From: Ecdyonurus torrentis
Lineage: Eukaryota; Arthropoda; Insecta; Ephemeroptera; Heptageniidae
Assembly: GCA_949318235.1 (NCBI GenBank)
Contig: OX439127.1
Coordinates: 6,891,034 to 6,955,033 of the forward strand
Direction of reading: 5' to 3'
Length of the DNA stretch: 64,000 nucleotides
The notes below the pieces were generated by a model that saw nothing but the letters and a program-made list of their open reading frames with translations, was not told the origin of the DNA and did no database searches. Both the position numbers and the translations under genes were made by a program. This document shows, in pieces, positions 24,520 through 38,528 of the stretch; within the stretch, counting starts at the first letter, position 1, and every line of letters begins with the position of its first letter.

Positions 24520-25435
24520 TCAATGCTATTTTTATACTCATTTTATGCTTTTTTAATATTTAGGAAATTATAAATTAATTATATTTAATTTATCCTTTTT
24601 TTATAATCACGATTTTAAAATATTTTATACTAAAAGTATACTCCAAGCTGAACTTTTTTTTCTTCCGCGAGATTAAATAATTCCTTAAAAATTCATTAAT
24701 TATGTAATATGTATCATATTGACATAACTGAAATATTATAAAAATACAATACAGAAAATTTTTTTCACAAATTTATTTTAAAAATGACCGTTAATTGTGA
24801 ACTGCAATTTTTTAAGCGCGCATTAAGATATGACGCTTCATGAGCGTCATTAGTCGCCATATTGCTCTTGTGTTAAAAGTTTTACGTAAAATATGTCTTA
24901 CAAAAAGTGTCTGAAGATAAGCTTGAATATTCGAAATAAGGAGCCTTTTAGGTAAAAAATAATTAAAGTAGTGTTCCAGCATTAATTTAATGTATTAAGT
25001 CTAATAGAACTTGTCTTTTTTTTCATGAAAAATCGCCATTGCATCTGGAGCATCGGTTTTCATTTTACATGGAACTGGATTTGCGACGACACTGATTTCT
25101 TTAGTTCTTCAAGAGGAAAGTTTGTTGCACTTTCTGGCGAGTACACTTTATGTTTGCACGTTTGCATGGTATATTTTAATTGGTAAAATAATCAATTAAT
25201 TGGCATGACCCAAATTTGTATCTGTTAATGTGTGCATGTATATGTCGAACACGCGCGGGTGTCAGATAGAGATAAAAAAATACATTGAAATATAATTTTT
25301 ATATTTGATTCCCGTAATAAATTTTTAATAATGTTATTATTTGTTTAAAAATAAATTGTATGTAAACTAAATTGTAGAGATTTATATTATATTTAGTGAT
25401 ATTTATAGTATAATGATTAAAAGTACCTAATTTAT
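24520..25435. other. Non-repetitive AT-rich stretch, no gene supported
   Basis: A slightly richer piece near 24830-25160 includes CGCTTCATGAGCGTCATTAG but gives no extended open frame and no clear splice sites. Confidence 0.4.
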
Positions 25436-25862
25436 AGTATGGATTCAAAGTATTAAGAATTATAAAATGAGTATACAATAAGTATAAATAGAGTATATAA
25501 TAAGTATAAAAAATGTATACTTTAAATGCCAGCGCATAAATCTACAGTATCAAAAAAGTATACTCAAAGTATACATAAAGTATACTTTGAGTACAAAATT
25601 AGCATAATATTAAGTTAAAATTAATATTAAAAAAGTATAAAATGAGTATACTATGAGTATAAAATGAGTTTAAATTTTATACTTATTGTGAGTATACTAG
25701 TATAAAAATTGTATACAAGTGAATACTAAAATGACCAATAAGATCATAAAAAGTATGATCAAAGTATACTAATATTATACTTTTTTTATAATAGTATACT
25801 CACCCTAAAGTATACTAAAAGTATAAAATGAGCATAAAAAAAGTATAAAAAGTATACTCCAT
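25436..25862. repeat. Degenerate GTATAC/AAGTATA array
   Basis: The pieces AGTATACT, AAAGTATAC and AAAATGAGTATA recur more than 20 times in about 420 bp in both orientations without a fixed period. It may be an eroded tandem array rich in palindromes. Confidence 0.75.
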
Positions 25863-26583
25863 TTCCACTAGGAAAGAATTCCAAAAAGTTTCGACTCAAA
25901 TCAGTCTTCCGCAAAATGAAACTCAAAGTTTTTTATTTTTTTTGATTACGTTGTACAAGATACAAAACTTCAAGCTCAACGTGTGCAAATTTGAATTGAT
26001 CAACTTCTCTATAAAAAATACAACCATGATCTACAGATAAACTTTTAATGGATTTGAGATTTAAAAGAAAACTACGAGACTTTTACGGAGAAAAAAATTA
26101 TTGAAGATTATTCAAGTTTGCATGGGGCAACTTTTTGTTGGCAAGTTTTTTCTAGAAAAGTCTGAAAAATCATTTTTCATTAAAATTTAACACAAAGAAC
26201 AAGATAATATTTTTTAACCGTTGAAAAAAAAATTCAAAGTAGGTCAAAATCGGGGGGTTCAAATATAGATTTTCATAAGCATAGGGGGCGGGGCATTTTG
26301 CGATACTTTGATGCTCTGTTGTGACGCGAGTTTTTTTTACATAGAATTGTTTTAGTTTTATTTTTAGGTACAGCAGCCTATTAGAGTAAAGGCCAATTCA
26401 ATATTTCGGGCTAATAATTTCACAATAAATACTTCAAAGTATCCTAAAACTAATTTTGAAACCGAAAAAATTCTATCTTTAATGAGAAAGCCACAAAATT
26501 AATCCAAAAAAGTGAATTTTGAGCATTGCTCCGCCCCTCTCGAACACAAAATTCCCATTGGTCACTGCTTATCACGTGGGCTC

Positions 26584-29400
26584 GTGACGTCATTTAGTCC
26601 TATATTAGCGCGCAATGTTTAAATGCACTGCTTAGCATATGGGAACAAAATGCCGCATGGCATATTTCGGTGGTATTAAGGTTCAAAAGAGATAAAAATT
26701 ATTTTTATCGATCATAGTATTGATTCTTACGGATACAATTATTGATTTCAATTGATTTTTGCAAAGATTTATTACTAAATAATATAAATAAAAATTATTT
26801 AAAAACTACTTGAACTGATATGCATATATCAAAAATGAATTACTTTGAAAATGATTTCGCAATAATTACATTTGACCTTTTTGAAAGTTTTTATCAGGTA
26901 CCTAGGTACTCAGCAACACACCGTATGACCTCTGGGACCTTCGATGGGACCTTTTGCCCGATGTGGGCAAAATATTAGGCGGTAAAAATTGCGTTTTTTA
27001 AAAATACAAAAATTAGTAAATAAAAAGCAAAAAACCTGAAACTTTGCAAAAAGGTGCAAAATAAAATGTTTTTAATGTTAATGTACCTGAAAAATATGAT
27101 ACTTGAACCTTTGACCCTGATAGTACCCTGAGCTCGGCAACAAATAAGGATATCGAAAAATAATTTTCCCCATCAAATTTAATATATCATGTTTTATACA
27201 AAATGCAATCAACGTTTACCTGACAATACCCTTTGACCCTTAGCTTACACTGAGTTTCAAATCTGGAGGTAACAGCTAAAAATAATTTTCCCTATTGTGT
27301 TTGTAGTCTCAAGTTATTGATTTTTAGTGAATTAAAATTGTCGATAACCTTATGCCCTTTCACCCTGAGCTTACCCTGAGTTTCGAATCAAGAGGTGATG
27401 ATCAAAAATAAATTTTACTTTTGTGTCTGTAGTGTCGAGTTATGAATTTTAAGTCCATTAAAAATGACCATTACCTTACCCTTTCACCCTGAGCTTACCC
27501 TGAGTTTCGATTCAAGAGGGGATGGTTACAAATAAATTTTACTGTCGTGTCTGCAGTGTCGAATTATAAATTTTAAGTCCATTTAAGTTCCCTTACCCTT
27601 TAACCCTGAGCTTACCCTGAGTTATGATTCAAGAGGTGGTAGCCGCACAAATAAATATAATATATAATATATACTTAAAATTTTTAAACCGAGACTATAC
27701 AAACTCAAAAATAAAATTTAGTTGTGGCTATTTAATCATTGCACCACTCGATTCGGAACTCAGAGTAAGATCAGGGTAAAAGGCTAAGGTTTCAAACAAC
27801 TTAAATTGACTTTAAATTCATAACTCAACACTACAAACACAACATTCAAAATAATTTGTGACCATCCCCTCTCGATTCAAAACTCAGGGTAAGCTCAGGG
27901 TGGAAGGGTAAGGTAATGGTCAACTTAAATTGACTAAACATCCATAACTCAACACTACAGACACAACAGTAAAAAAAATTTGTGACCATGCCCTCTCGAT
28001 TCGAAACACAGGGTAAACTCAGGGTGAAAGGGTAAGGTAATGGTCAACTTAAATGGACTTAAAATTCTTGATTCGGCACTACAGACACAACAGTAAATTT
28101 TATTTGTGACCATCCTCTCTCGATTCGAAACTCAGGGTAAGCTCAGGGTGAAAGGGTAAGGTAATGGTCAGCTTAAATGGACTTAAAATTCATAATTCGG
28201 CACTACAGACACAACAGTAAAATTTATTTGTAACCATCCCCTCTCGATTTGAAACTCAGGGTAAGCTCAGGGTGAAAGGGTAAGGTAATGGTCAACTTGA
28301 ATGGACTTAAAATTTATAACTTGACACTACAGACACGACAGTAAAATTTATTTGTGACCATCCCCTCTCGAATCAAAACTCAGGGTAAGCTCAGGGTGAA
28401 AGGGTAAGGTAATGGTCAACTTAAATGGATTTAAAATTTATAACTTGACACTACAGACACGACAGTAAAATTTATTTGTGATCATCCCCTCTCGAATCAA
28501 AACTCAGGGTAAGCTCAGGGTGAAAGGGTAAGGTAATGGTCAACTTTAATGGACTTAAAATTCATAACTCGACACTACAGACACAAAAGTAAAATTTATT
28601 TTTGATCATCACCTCTTGATTCGAAACTCAGGGTAAGCTCAGGGTGAAAGGGTATAAGGTTATCGACAATTTTTATTCACTAAAAATCAATAACTTGAGA
28701 CTACAAACACAATAGGGAAAATTATTTTTAGCTGTTACCTCCAGATTTGAAACTCAGGGTAATCTCAGGGTCAAAGGGTATTGTCAGGTAAACGTTGATT
28801 GCATTTTGTATTAAACATGAAATATTAAATTTGATGGGGAAAATTATTTTTCGATATCTTTGTTTGTTACCGAGCTCAGGGTACTATCAGGGTCAAAGGT
28901 TCAAGTATCATATTTTTCAGGTACATTAACATTAAAAACATTTTATTTTGCACCTTTTTGCAAAGTTTCAGGTTTTTTGCTTTTTATTTACTAATTTTAG
29001 TATTTTTAAAAAACGCAATTTTTACCGCCTAATATTTTTCCCAAATCAGGCAAAAGGTCCCATCGAAGGTCCCAGAGGTCATAGGGTGTGTTGCTGAGTT
29101 CCTAGGTACCTGATCAAAACTTTCAACAAGGTCAAATGTAAGTGCGAAATCATTTTCAAAGTAATCCATTTTTTATATATGCATATCACGTCAAGTAGTT
29201 TTTAAATAATTTTTTATTTATATTATTTAGTATTAAATCATTGCAAAAATCAATTGAAATCAATAATTCTATCCCTAAGAATCAATACTGATCGATAAAA
29301 ATAATTTTCATCTATTTTGAGCCTTGATATTACCGAAAAATGTGATCGCGGCAAGTATTTTTCCCTATGCTGCGTGACAAGAAGGACTAAATGACGTCAC
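26584..29400. mobile_element. 2.8-kb palindrome with inverted arrays of a ~120-bp unit
   Basis: Outer arms (26584-27110 and 28880-29400) are inverted copies, starting GTGACGTCATTTAGTCCT and ending with its complement. Inside, the left half carries about 5 tandem units containing ACCCTGAGCTTACCCTGAG (27114-27640) and the right half about 10 units of the reverse complement (27760-28900). The axis lies near 27.7 kb. Only spurious open frames exist. It resembles a foldback element whose arms contain tandem repeats; the unequal unit number points to later slippage or unequal exchange. Confidence 0.85.
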
Positions 29401-29611
29401 ATTTTTATGACGTCACAAGAGAGCGGCCATATTCCTTTTTTATAGTTTCGCGCCATCGTAAAGAAATCTTGCTTTAATTTAAAAAATAAATTTTTCTCAG
29501 TGAAAAAAAATATATTTCTGTGTTTCTGATTGCATTCTTAATCATTTAAAATAATAATTTAACTACATGGCCTGTACTCTAAAGTATGGTACCTTTTATT
29601 AAGGCACTATA

Positions 29612-29925
29612 AATAGGGTGTATGTGAATGACGTCATATTTAATTTTTTGCTTGATGGACGACGCCATACTGGAGAAATGAATTACATTGCTCAGCATAG
29701 GATAAACTTCATTTTTGGCTACTTTCTTTGGAAAATCGGTTAATTTTTTGTTACTGATTATATTTCTCACATATACTTATGTAACATATTAACAGCATCA
29801 ATGCTCTTAAAAATATTGCGTAGTATTTTTAAGCTGCCAAAATGAGTTAATTTCCTATGCGGCCTATGTTATTGAGTTATTCAGCATAAATAGCGTCGAC
29901 TTCAACATGAATGCATACATCCTAT
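29612..29925 (-). mobile_element. TGCATTCA MITE family, near-complete copy
   Basis: Compared with the copy at 43477-43782 it lies in reverse. It starts TAGGGTGTATGTGAATGACG, contains GACGCCATACTGGAG, GCTCAGCATAGGATAAA and TTATTGAGTTATTCAGC, and ends CATGAATGCATACATCCTA. No coding capacity. Confidence 0.75.
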
Positions 29926-29939
29926 ATAATATGTTAAGC

Positions 29940-31290
29940 GTATATATTTCTGAAACATGCAAAGTCACGTTCTATTTAATATTATTTTCTTATTTTTGCT
30001 ATTTTATAAAAGTTTTTTTTATTATTATTAATGGATAATTAACGCAACCCGATAATTATCTTTTTGAGCAAATGCTTCAACGTTTGCGAATTTGATTGTT
30101 ATTTATGTGTGTACAAACTTCTTGATGCTCCCAATAAATCTATATTATTTATTAAATATTAATTAAAATCATATTTGATGTAAGCCACACATTTGTCATG
30201 CCTAACATTCTGTGCCTACCTCTTATTTAATTTTTTTGAAGCAGGACACATGTTGATTTTATTTATTTGCGGTACGTGTTAATTGTGAGTCAAGAATGAC
30301 AAACGTCGCCAACTTAAAGTGGAGGCTGATTTGTCGTACTGCAGTTAGTTTGCCAAGCATTGGTAACAGATAACAACATCTCGCCATTTATTTCAAACAA
30401 AACAATTGTTTCCAAGCTGCGCTGACGTCACCTCAAAGTTTGGTATCCTGCAAGTTATGCAACCTTTTGCTTACATATGCGCCGCAGTTTGCATACTTCA
30501 GTGTGATGCAGGCGCTGTCTTGCAGGGAACGTTATTTTCATTAGAATTAGAAAATTGCTTACAGCTTACAGTCGAAATCAACTTTTATTTATGCGACAAA
30601 TGAAATGAGGAACAATGATGTTTCCCCTATGTACGGAAATAAATTACGTAATTTATGCTGCGTTTATGTCATTAATTATTGCACAAATGATACTTAAGCA
30701 GTGGCGTTCGGTGCCTATTTTTAGAATTTAAATGATTATAGCGCCGAATTTTATCGATAGATTTTTTAGAAATTTTGGAATTTTGTAGTCAAAAAGTCAA
30801 AATTATGAACACTATTTTTTATTTTTTTTTATTTTGAAGTTAAAGGTCCCAAAGGGCCCCTTAAACAGAAAAATTGAGTTAATTTTTTACTCTTCTGATC
30901 AGAAAGGACACTGAAAATTAAAAAATCTAAAAATAACTAAATTTCAGGATAAAAGAGTTTTGATTAAAGCGCAAAACCCCAAAATTGGTCTTGATTTGTT
31001 ATGTGGGTCTAATTAGGGACACTTCAAAGTCAAAATATTTTTAAATTGAAACAAAAATTACAAATTCAGCTAGAAAAACGAAAACTATAAATTTTGTATT
31101 TTTTGGGGTGTCAATTTCAAAAGTCACATTTTGGGCTTCCCACGTCTCCCCAAAAGGGCCCAAAGGGGCCCTATTTTTTTCAAAAAGCAAGATATCAAAA
31201 ATCTAACTGCAGAAATCGATTTGTAATGGCCAAAAACATAGGAATCAATATATTACACACCAAAATCGGCAAAACTCTCAATTTTTTATT
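29940..31290. other. AT-rich stretch, no gene supported
   Basis: Contains a 65-residue open frame at 30406-30603 that is Cys-containing but matches nothing I know. It also contains repeated GGGCCC/AAAGGGCCC motifs near 30850 and 31150-31170. Confidence 0.4.
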
Positions 31291-31301
31291 TTTGGGGCCC
31301 T

Positions 31302-31332
31302 CCTCAGGTCATGCAATGTGCATGACCTGAGG
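31302..31332. other. Perfect 14-bp hairpin
   Basis: CCTCAGGTCATGCA and TGCATGACCTGAGG are exact complements around a 3-base ATG loop. There is no T-run after it, so a terminator is not suggested. Confidence 0.9.
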
Positions 31333-31522
31333 AAGGCCGACTTTAACATTAAATGCATATACTCACTATGGAGCACAAATATTGCTATTTTGTATATAAG
31401 TAATTATAATAATTATGCTGGACATCTTAGCTATCATGTTATGTAGTACACACTAACATAAATAAAGTTCTTGTGCATTGCATTGAGCTACCATATACAT
31501 ATTTATTTTTGTACGTTTATTA

Positions 31523-31964
31523 TATAGGTTGTATGCATTCACATTAAAGTCAACGCCATGTTGGATCACTCAATAACATGGGCCATGCATTGTTGGAAAA
31601 TGATATATTTTGCCAGTTTAAATACCATAAACAATATTTTTATTATTGTTATACTTCTTTATTAAACATTAACATTTATTTATTATAATTTATTATTTTA
31701 TTATAGTTAAAAACTTAACATACTGGCAAGAGTGTTAATTTGTTTCCGGCATAATTATAAATTCTAGCTATTTTTGAGAATGTTGATGCTGTTTATAGGT
31801 TGAGACAGTGTCTCAAGTATGTGAGAAAAATAGTAACAACAAAAAATTATGTAAGAAAACAGCCCAAAAACGAAGTTTGTCCTATACTGAGCAATGTTAT
31901 TTATTACTCCAGTATGGCGTCTAAACACAATAAATATGACGTCATACGCGTACACTCTGTATAT
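31523..31964 (+). mobile_element. TGCATTCA MITE family copy, ~440 bp
   Basis: Starts TATAGGTTGTATGCATTCAC, then CGCCATGTTGGATCACTCAA. Ends CCAGTATGGCGTCTAAACAC, TATGACGTCATACGCG and TACACTCTGTATA. Termini are imperfect inverted repeats of each other. Confidence 0.75.
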
Positions 31965-32004
31965 GTAAAGCAATATTGAAAAAATTATAATGTTTAAATG
32001 TATA

Positions 32005-32080
32005 TTTGCTCTCCGCGTGGCTCTATTTGGTATGCCTAACAAAGTGAAACAGGGCAGTATGTTCATGTAGACAGGTCATG

Positions 32081-32151
<71 letters not shown>

Positions 32152-32400
32152 ACAGGTAGTATATATGGCTCTCCTCCTGGCTCTATTGATTTTTACTATG
32201 TGAAACAGTGAACCAACCACTCATCAGGTCATGACCTCTCTCTCTCTTTCTCTCTGCCACAGTAGTACATATTGCTCTCCTCCTGGCTCTATTGATTTTT
32301 ACTAAGTTAAACAGTGCACCACTCATGTATCGGCAGGCCATGACCTCTCTCTCTCTCTCTTTCTCTCTCTCTGCCACAGGTAGTTTCCAGTAACATGACA
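32005..32400. repeat. Three tandem ~130-bp units with CT cores
   Basis: GGCTCTATTGATTTTTACTA occurs in two units and GGCTCTATTTGGTATGCCTA in the first. Each unit carries CATGACCTCTCTCTCTCT of different length followed by CTGCCACAG. Microsatellite length varies while the flanks are conserved. Confidence 0.8.
32082..32148. repeat. (CT)n microsatellite in a tandem ~120-bp repeat
   Basis: Pure CT run of about 66 bp. It belongs to a unit of about 130 bp (GTCATGACCTCTCTCT, CTGCCACAGGTAGTATAT, GCTCTCCTCCTGGCTCTATT, TGAAACAGTG) repeated about three times from 32005 to 32400. Confidence 0.9.
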
Positions 32401-32470
32401 AGATGTCACTGCATGAATCTGCACTTCATTTGTTTTCAGCATTCTCAAAATCCATATTTTTAAAACTTTG

Positions 32471-34215
<1,745 letters not shown>

Positions 34216-34228
34216 TTATATATATATA

Positions 34229-34560
34229 TATATATATTAGAGCTGTGGAAATCGTAAAAAAAAATGAAACCGGAAAACCGGTATTAAATATTATCGGTTC
34301 GATTAAATCGTATAAATTTTTAATGATTCGATTTTTTATATTTTCGATTTTTCGGAGCTTTTAGTAAAAAATCGAATGTCTATTCTAACAAAAAGTGCGT
34401 TCTTTTTTCTTAAACCTCATTATTAAAAACCGAAAAATCGATTTATTATTATCGGTTTTTACTAATAATAAATAATTATTAATATTTACACCAATTTCGG
34501 TTTCCTAAAGCATTAAAAACTTTAATTAGAAAACCTATTTTTTAGAAAAAAGGAACAAAA
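34229..34560. mobile_element. Left hAT-like end with CGGTTT subterminal repeats
   Basis: Directly after (TA)n comes TTAGAGCTGTGGAAATCG, then many AACCGG, ATCGGTT and ATTTTTCGG motifs. TAGAGCTGTGG-type ends with dense CGGTTT/AACCG subterminal motifs are usual for hAT elements. The opposite end lies at 40.75-40.98 kb. Confidence 0.5.
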
Positions 34561-34741
34561 AAATCGTTAATTATTTTTTATTACATATGATATGAATTAA
34601 TTTTTTTTTATTATCCCCTCACTCTATTCTTTTTCTTCATTCTAGTTCTTTCTTATCTAGTTTTTCATTATTATTATTATTGTTGCCCTCTGATTATAAT
34701 TTAGTATGTGATCAAAAATTTCACTGATGTTTTCTGTTGGG

Positions 34742-34912
34742 GTTAGTTGTAAGAGTAGGCCAGACATATTAATGCTGTTCGTAAACCCTGTTCTCTGCAC
34801 CAAAAATGACGATCGCCAATGGTTATTCAAATGGAATGCGCATTTTTTGGTGCAAGAAAACATGGTTTACGAACAACACCAACACTATTGTCAGGCTTAA
34901 ACCTCGCCCTTT
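34742..34912. mobile_element. 170-bp hairpin MITE
   Basis: GTTCGTAAACCCTGTTCTC...GCACCAAAAATG is opposed by CATTTTTTGGTGC...CATGGTTTACGAAC. The outer parts, TAAGAGTAGGCCAGACA and CTATTGTCAGGCTTAA, pair imperfectly. No coding capacity. Confidence 0.7.
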
Positions 34913-35039
34913 CAAACATTTGTATTTTTTTTCTTTGCATTTTTTTGAATAAAGACGATTATTTATTTATTATTTATTTATTTATTTATTTGAAGCGTTT
35001 TTAAAAATTAAAAAGTTAAATTAATTCTGATATACAGCA

Positions 35040-35660
35040 AAATCTCAAAGATTTTACTTTACTGAGACCTTTCTTTCTCTCTCACTGTGAGACTGGCCAA
35101 CAAAATACTTTACAATTCAGGTGCGACGTCTTATTGTGTTGTATAGAACTTTCAGGTAGATAATATAATACTGTATAGTATATTATTAAGTGTTATAAAA
35201 ATTTAAAGTATCTATATTTTCAATCGAATCACTAATGTTTGAAAACCATCGTATACTACAGAAAAAATGCAATCTTTTGCATAATATATAAATATCATTT
35301 CATTAGCAGCACTATAATTAATTTTAATTTCATTTCTCCCTCTCCTATAACCTTTAATATTAAATATTCAACATTGATGTTTATATGCAAAATATTGCAA
35401 ATTTTCTGTAGAATTCAATGGTTTTAAAAAAACATAGATTTGATTGAAAACATAGATTTTTTTAAATTTTTATAGCTCTTAATAAATTACGGTATATTTT
35501 ATTATCTACCTCAAAGTTCTATACAACAATAGGATGTCGCACCTGAAATTTGTAAAAGTATTTTTTGGTTATTCTAACAAAAAATACAAGTTGCAAGGTC
35601 TCACTATCTCGCGAGCCTCGGTCTCACTCACTTTTTTTTGCGGGCCTTTTGGCTCGCTCT
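35040..35660. mobile_element. ~620-bp foldback element
   Basis: Inverted arms: TTCAGGTGCGACGTCTTATT with TTGTATAGAACTTTCAGGTA (35117-35158) and, on the other strand, TTCAGGTGCGACATCCTATT with TTGTATAGAACTTTGAGGTA (35505-35550). The outer parts share CTCACT-rich sequence. No transposase. Confidence 0.7.
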
Positions 35661-36383
35661 TCAGTAAAAAAAAAAATATATATATATAATATATATATAG
35701 AAAAACTTAAAATTTTGCCCACATATTTATATTTGTTATAATATAAGTTAACTCCATGATACATGCACTTAAATCACTTGTGTAAGCGCATTTTCTATTG
35801 TAACATTTAAAATAAGGCTTCGAGATCATTGCGAGCCAACTAAATTTAAAATGTACTTAGGTTGGCTTGGCATAAGGCTTAAGTCCGGGCTCTCGGACCA
35901 GGACTTTGCTTTTGTGGACCTTTGGTTTTGCTGAGAAAACACATCAATCGAAATAAAAAAAATTCAAAGGTTCTTTAAATAAAAATCGCACTTTTATTAT
36001 TTGTTTAAATAGAATTTATGCTTTTTTTTTTAATTTTCAGTTTCAATTTAACTTTTTAAGACAGTTTTTTTTTGTTTTGTTTTTCACTGTACTTCTTGCA
36101 CGTATGTAGATAAACTATAACTTATATTATATATTTTTAAAAGTTATTAAATTTATATATTTTATTCATATTATTTATATAAAATATATATTTTAATATT
36201 GAATATAATTGAGTTGGGCCCGTAAATGACTCGTAAAAAAATACTTGAAAAGAATACAAGACTACAAAATGATAAAATTCTCTTTTTTTTTACTACAATG
36301 TTTAATACGAATATATAAAAAAAAATCATTTGCAACTTCTGTCTTAAAAAAAACTATATTTTTGTATATGCATAGTGAGAAAT

Positions 36384-36690
<307 letters not shown>

Positions 36691-36699
36691 AAAAATCAC

Positions 36700-37660
36700 A
36701 CAAAATGCGTCAACTTCTTATACAAATTAAAACAACGAATAATACTAAATCGTCACTTTAAACAAAAATACTTCTATCTTATTATAGAATATTTATATAA
36801 TTTGCAAAATATAAAAAAATCTTCTAATCTCTCTCTCTCTCTCATTAAGGTAGGAAATTCTTAATTTTCAGTTTTAAAATTTAAACAGAAACTATAATAA
36901 GATATTCATGAAAAAAAATTCCAAACCTATAAATAAAAACTGTCGCGAAAAAAATTCTTATTAAAAACAATGAAATGTGCTAGATTTTTTTTTGTATTTT
37001 ATTGATACACATTTAAAAACCATATAAAATAAATATTTTTTCTAACATATCAAACAAGAAATTTTCCCATCAATTTTTGTCGAAATACTTATAAATATAT
37101 ATTTTAAAGAATTACTTTCATTTTACATATTAATTTCAATTGGTTTTTATAACTACATAGAGGAATTAAAAAATGGAAAAAATGTTTGAAAGCGGAGAGG
37201 GACGAGGGGATTATAAGAAAGGTTGAAGCCCTCAGACGTTCAGGTGGTTGTGTTTTACTTTCTGAAGGATATAGTAAAAAATATATTCTTCCTAATAAAA
37301 ATTGGTGGCAGTATTTTAAAACTTTAATTGTTTTTATCAGTTTAAAATATAAATATATCTGCTCCGATATTTAATGTTTTTAAATATTTTAACACGTTTA
37401 AATAATATATTGTTTTTCTCTATCGTTATACACCCCTAAAAAATAGAGCTATAATACTGTTTAATTGCAAATGTTTGTATATATCTTGTTAAGATTTGCA
37501 TAAAAAAAGAGAAATTATTTTGTTTAGCTTGTGAAAAGTATTTTTGAAAAGAAAGCACTTCAATAATTTAACCAACTACAAAAATAAACTTTAAATGCAA
37601 TCATTCGATTTAATTAAAAAACTATAAAATGATTTTTATGGCTAAAAATTTTATCTTATA
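36700..37660. other. AT-rich stretch, no gene
   Basis: Low-complexity AT-rich sequence. A short richer piece near 37180-37250 carries no motif I recognise. Confidence 0.4.
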
Positions 37661-37689
37661 AATCTTGCATTATACTAGTTTTGTTTAAT

Positions 37690-38440
37690 AGTTTCTTCTG
37701 CTACGTTTAGGATACAAAAGAATGTTTGAAACATCATACTAGGCAATTTTGCATACGCACAAAAATATGTGTTTTCCGTAATTTATACTCTTTGTAGTAA
37801 AATTTAAGCAACATATTCAGAATCAGCATAACATTTGCGTTTAGAAATGAATTTTCAAGACCCAAAATTTTTAATTATTCATTAATTTCTCAAGAACTAT
37901 ACTTCGCGTCAAAAATTTGTTATTACAAGAAATACGTAAAATTATGTTATACACCATCTGTAGAAATTTCAGATCATTTGAACTTTTTTTGACAAATTGT
38001 CAACGTTTTTAAAGAATATAAAATGAGACATTTTAAAAGTGATGTAAAATATTATAATACAATAACATTACTTTTAAAATTTATCATTTGAAATTATTTC
38101 AAAACGTCAGCAATTTGTCAAAAAACTTCATATGATCTGAAATTTCTACACATATGGTGTATAATTTAATTATACGTATTTCATGTGATTACAAATTTTT
38201 GAAGCGACGTATAGTTCTTGAGGATTTAATCATTAAAAAGGGGCGTTTCTTCATTTCAAAATTTTGAGTCTTGTAGATTCATTTCTGAACGCAATTTTTA
38301 TGCTGATTCTAATTATGTTGTTAAAATTTTACTAAAATGTAAAAGTAAAAAACACAGAAAACGCATATTTTCTCATGTATGTAAAATAGCCTTATACTAT
38401 TTTAAGAATTATTTTGTATCCTAAATGTAGCAGAAAAATC
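37690..38440. mobile_element. ~750-bp palindromic element
   Basis: Inverted arms start CTTCTGCTACGTTTAGGATA and end with the near complement TATCCTAAATGTAGCAG. Inner matches include TTGAGTCTTGTAGATTCATT against AATGAATTTTCAAGACCC, and ATTTCAGATCATTTGAA against its complement. Identity of the arms is about 80-85% by eye, so it is older than the 13.6-kb foldback. Confidence 0.75.
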
Positions 38441-38489
38441 TGCTTTACAAAAATGGAGCTATACAAGATTGATTAGACAAAAAATTTAG

Positions 38490-38528
<39 letters not shown>

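Noticed and set aside
23820..28910. CRISPR-like alternation of repeats
   Set aside because: Units of ~120 bp diverge along their whole length with no unique spacers, and the DNA is plainly eukaryotic.
30406..30603. 65-residue Cys-containing frame
   Set aside because: No family resemblance, no splice partner, surrounded by non-coding AT-rich DNA.
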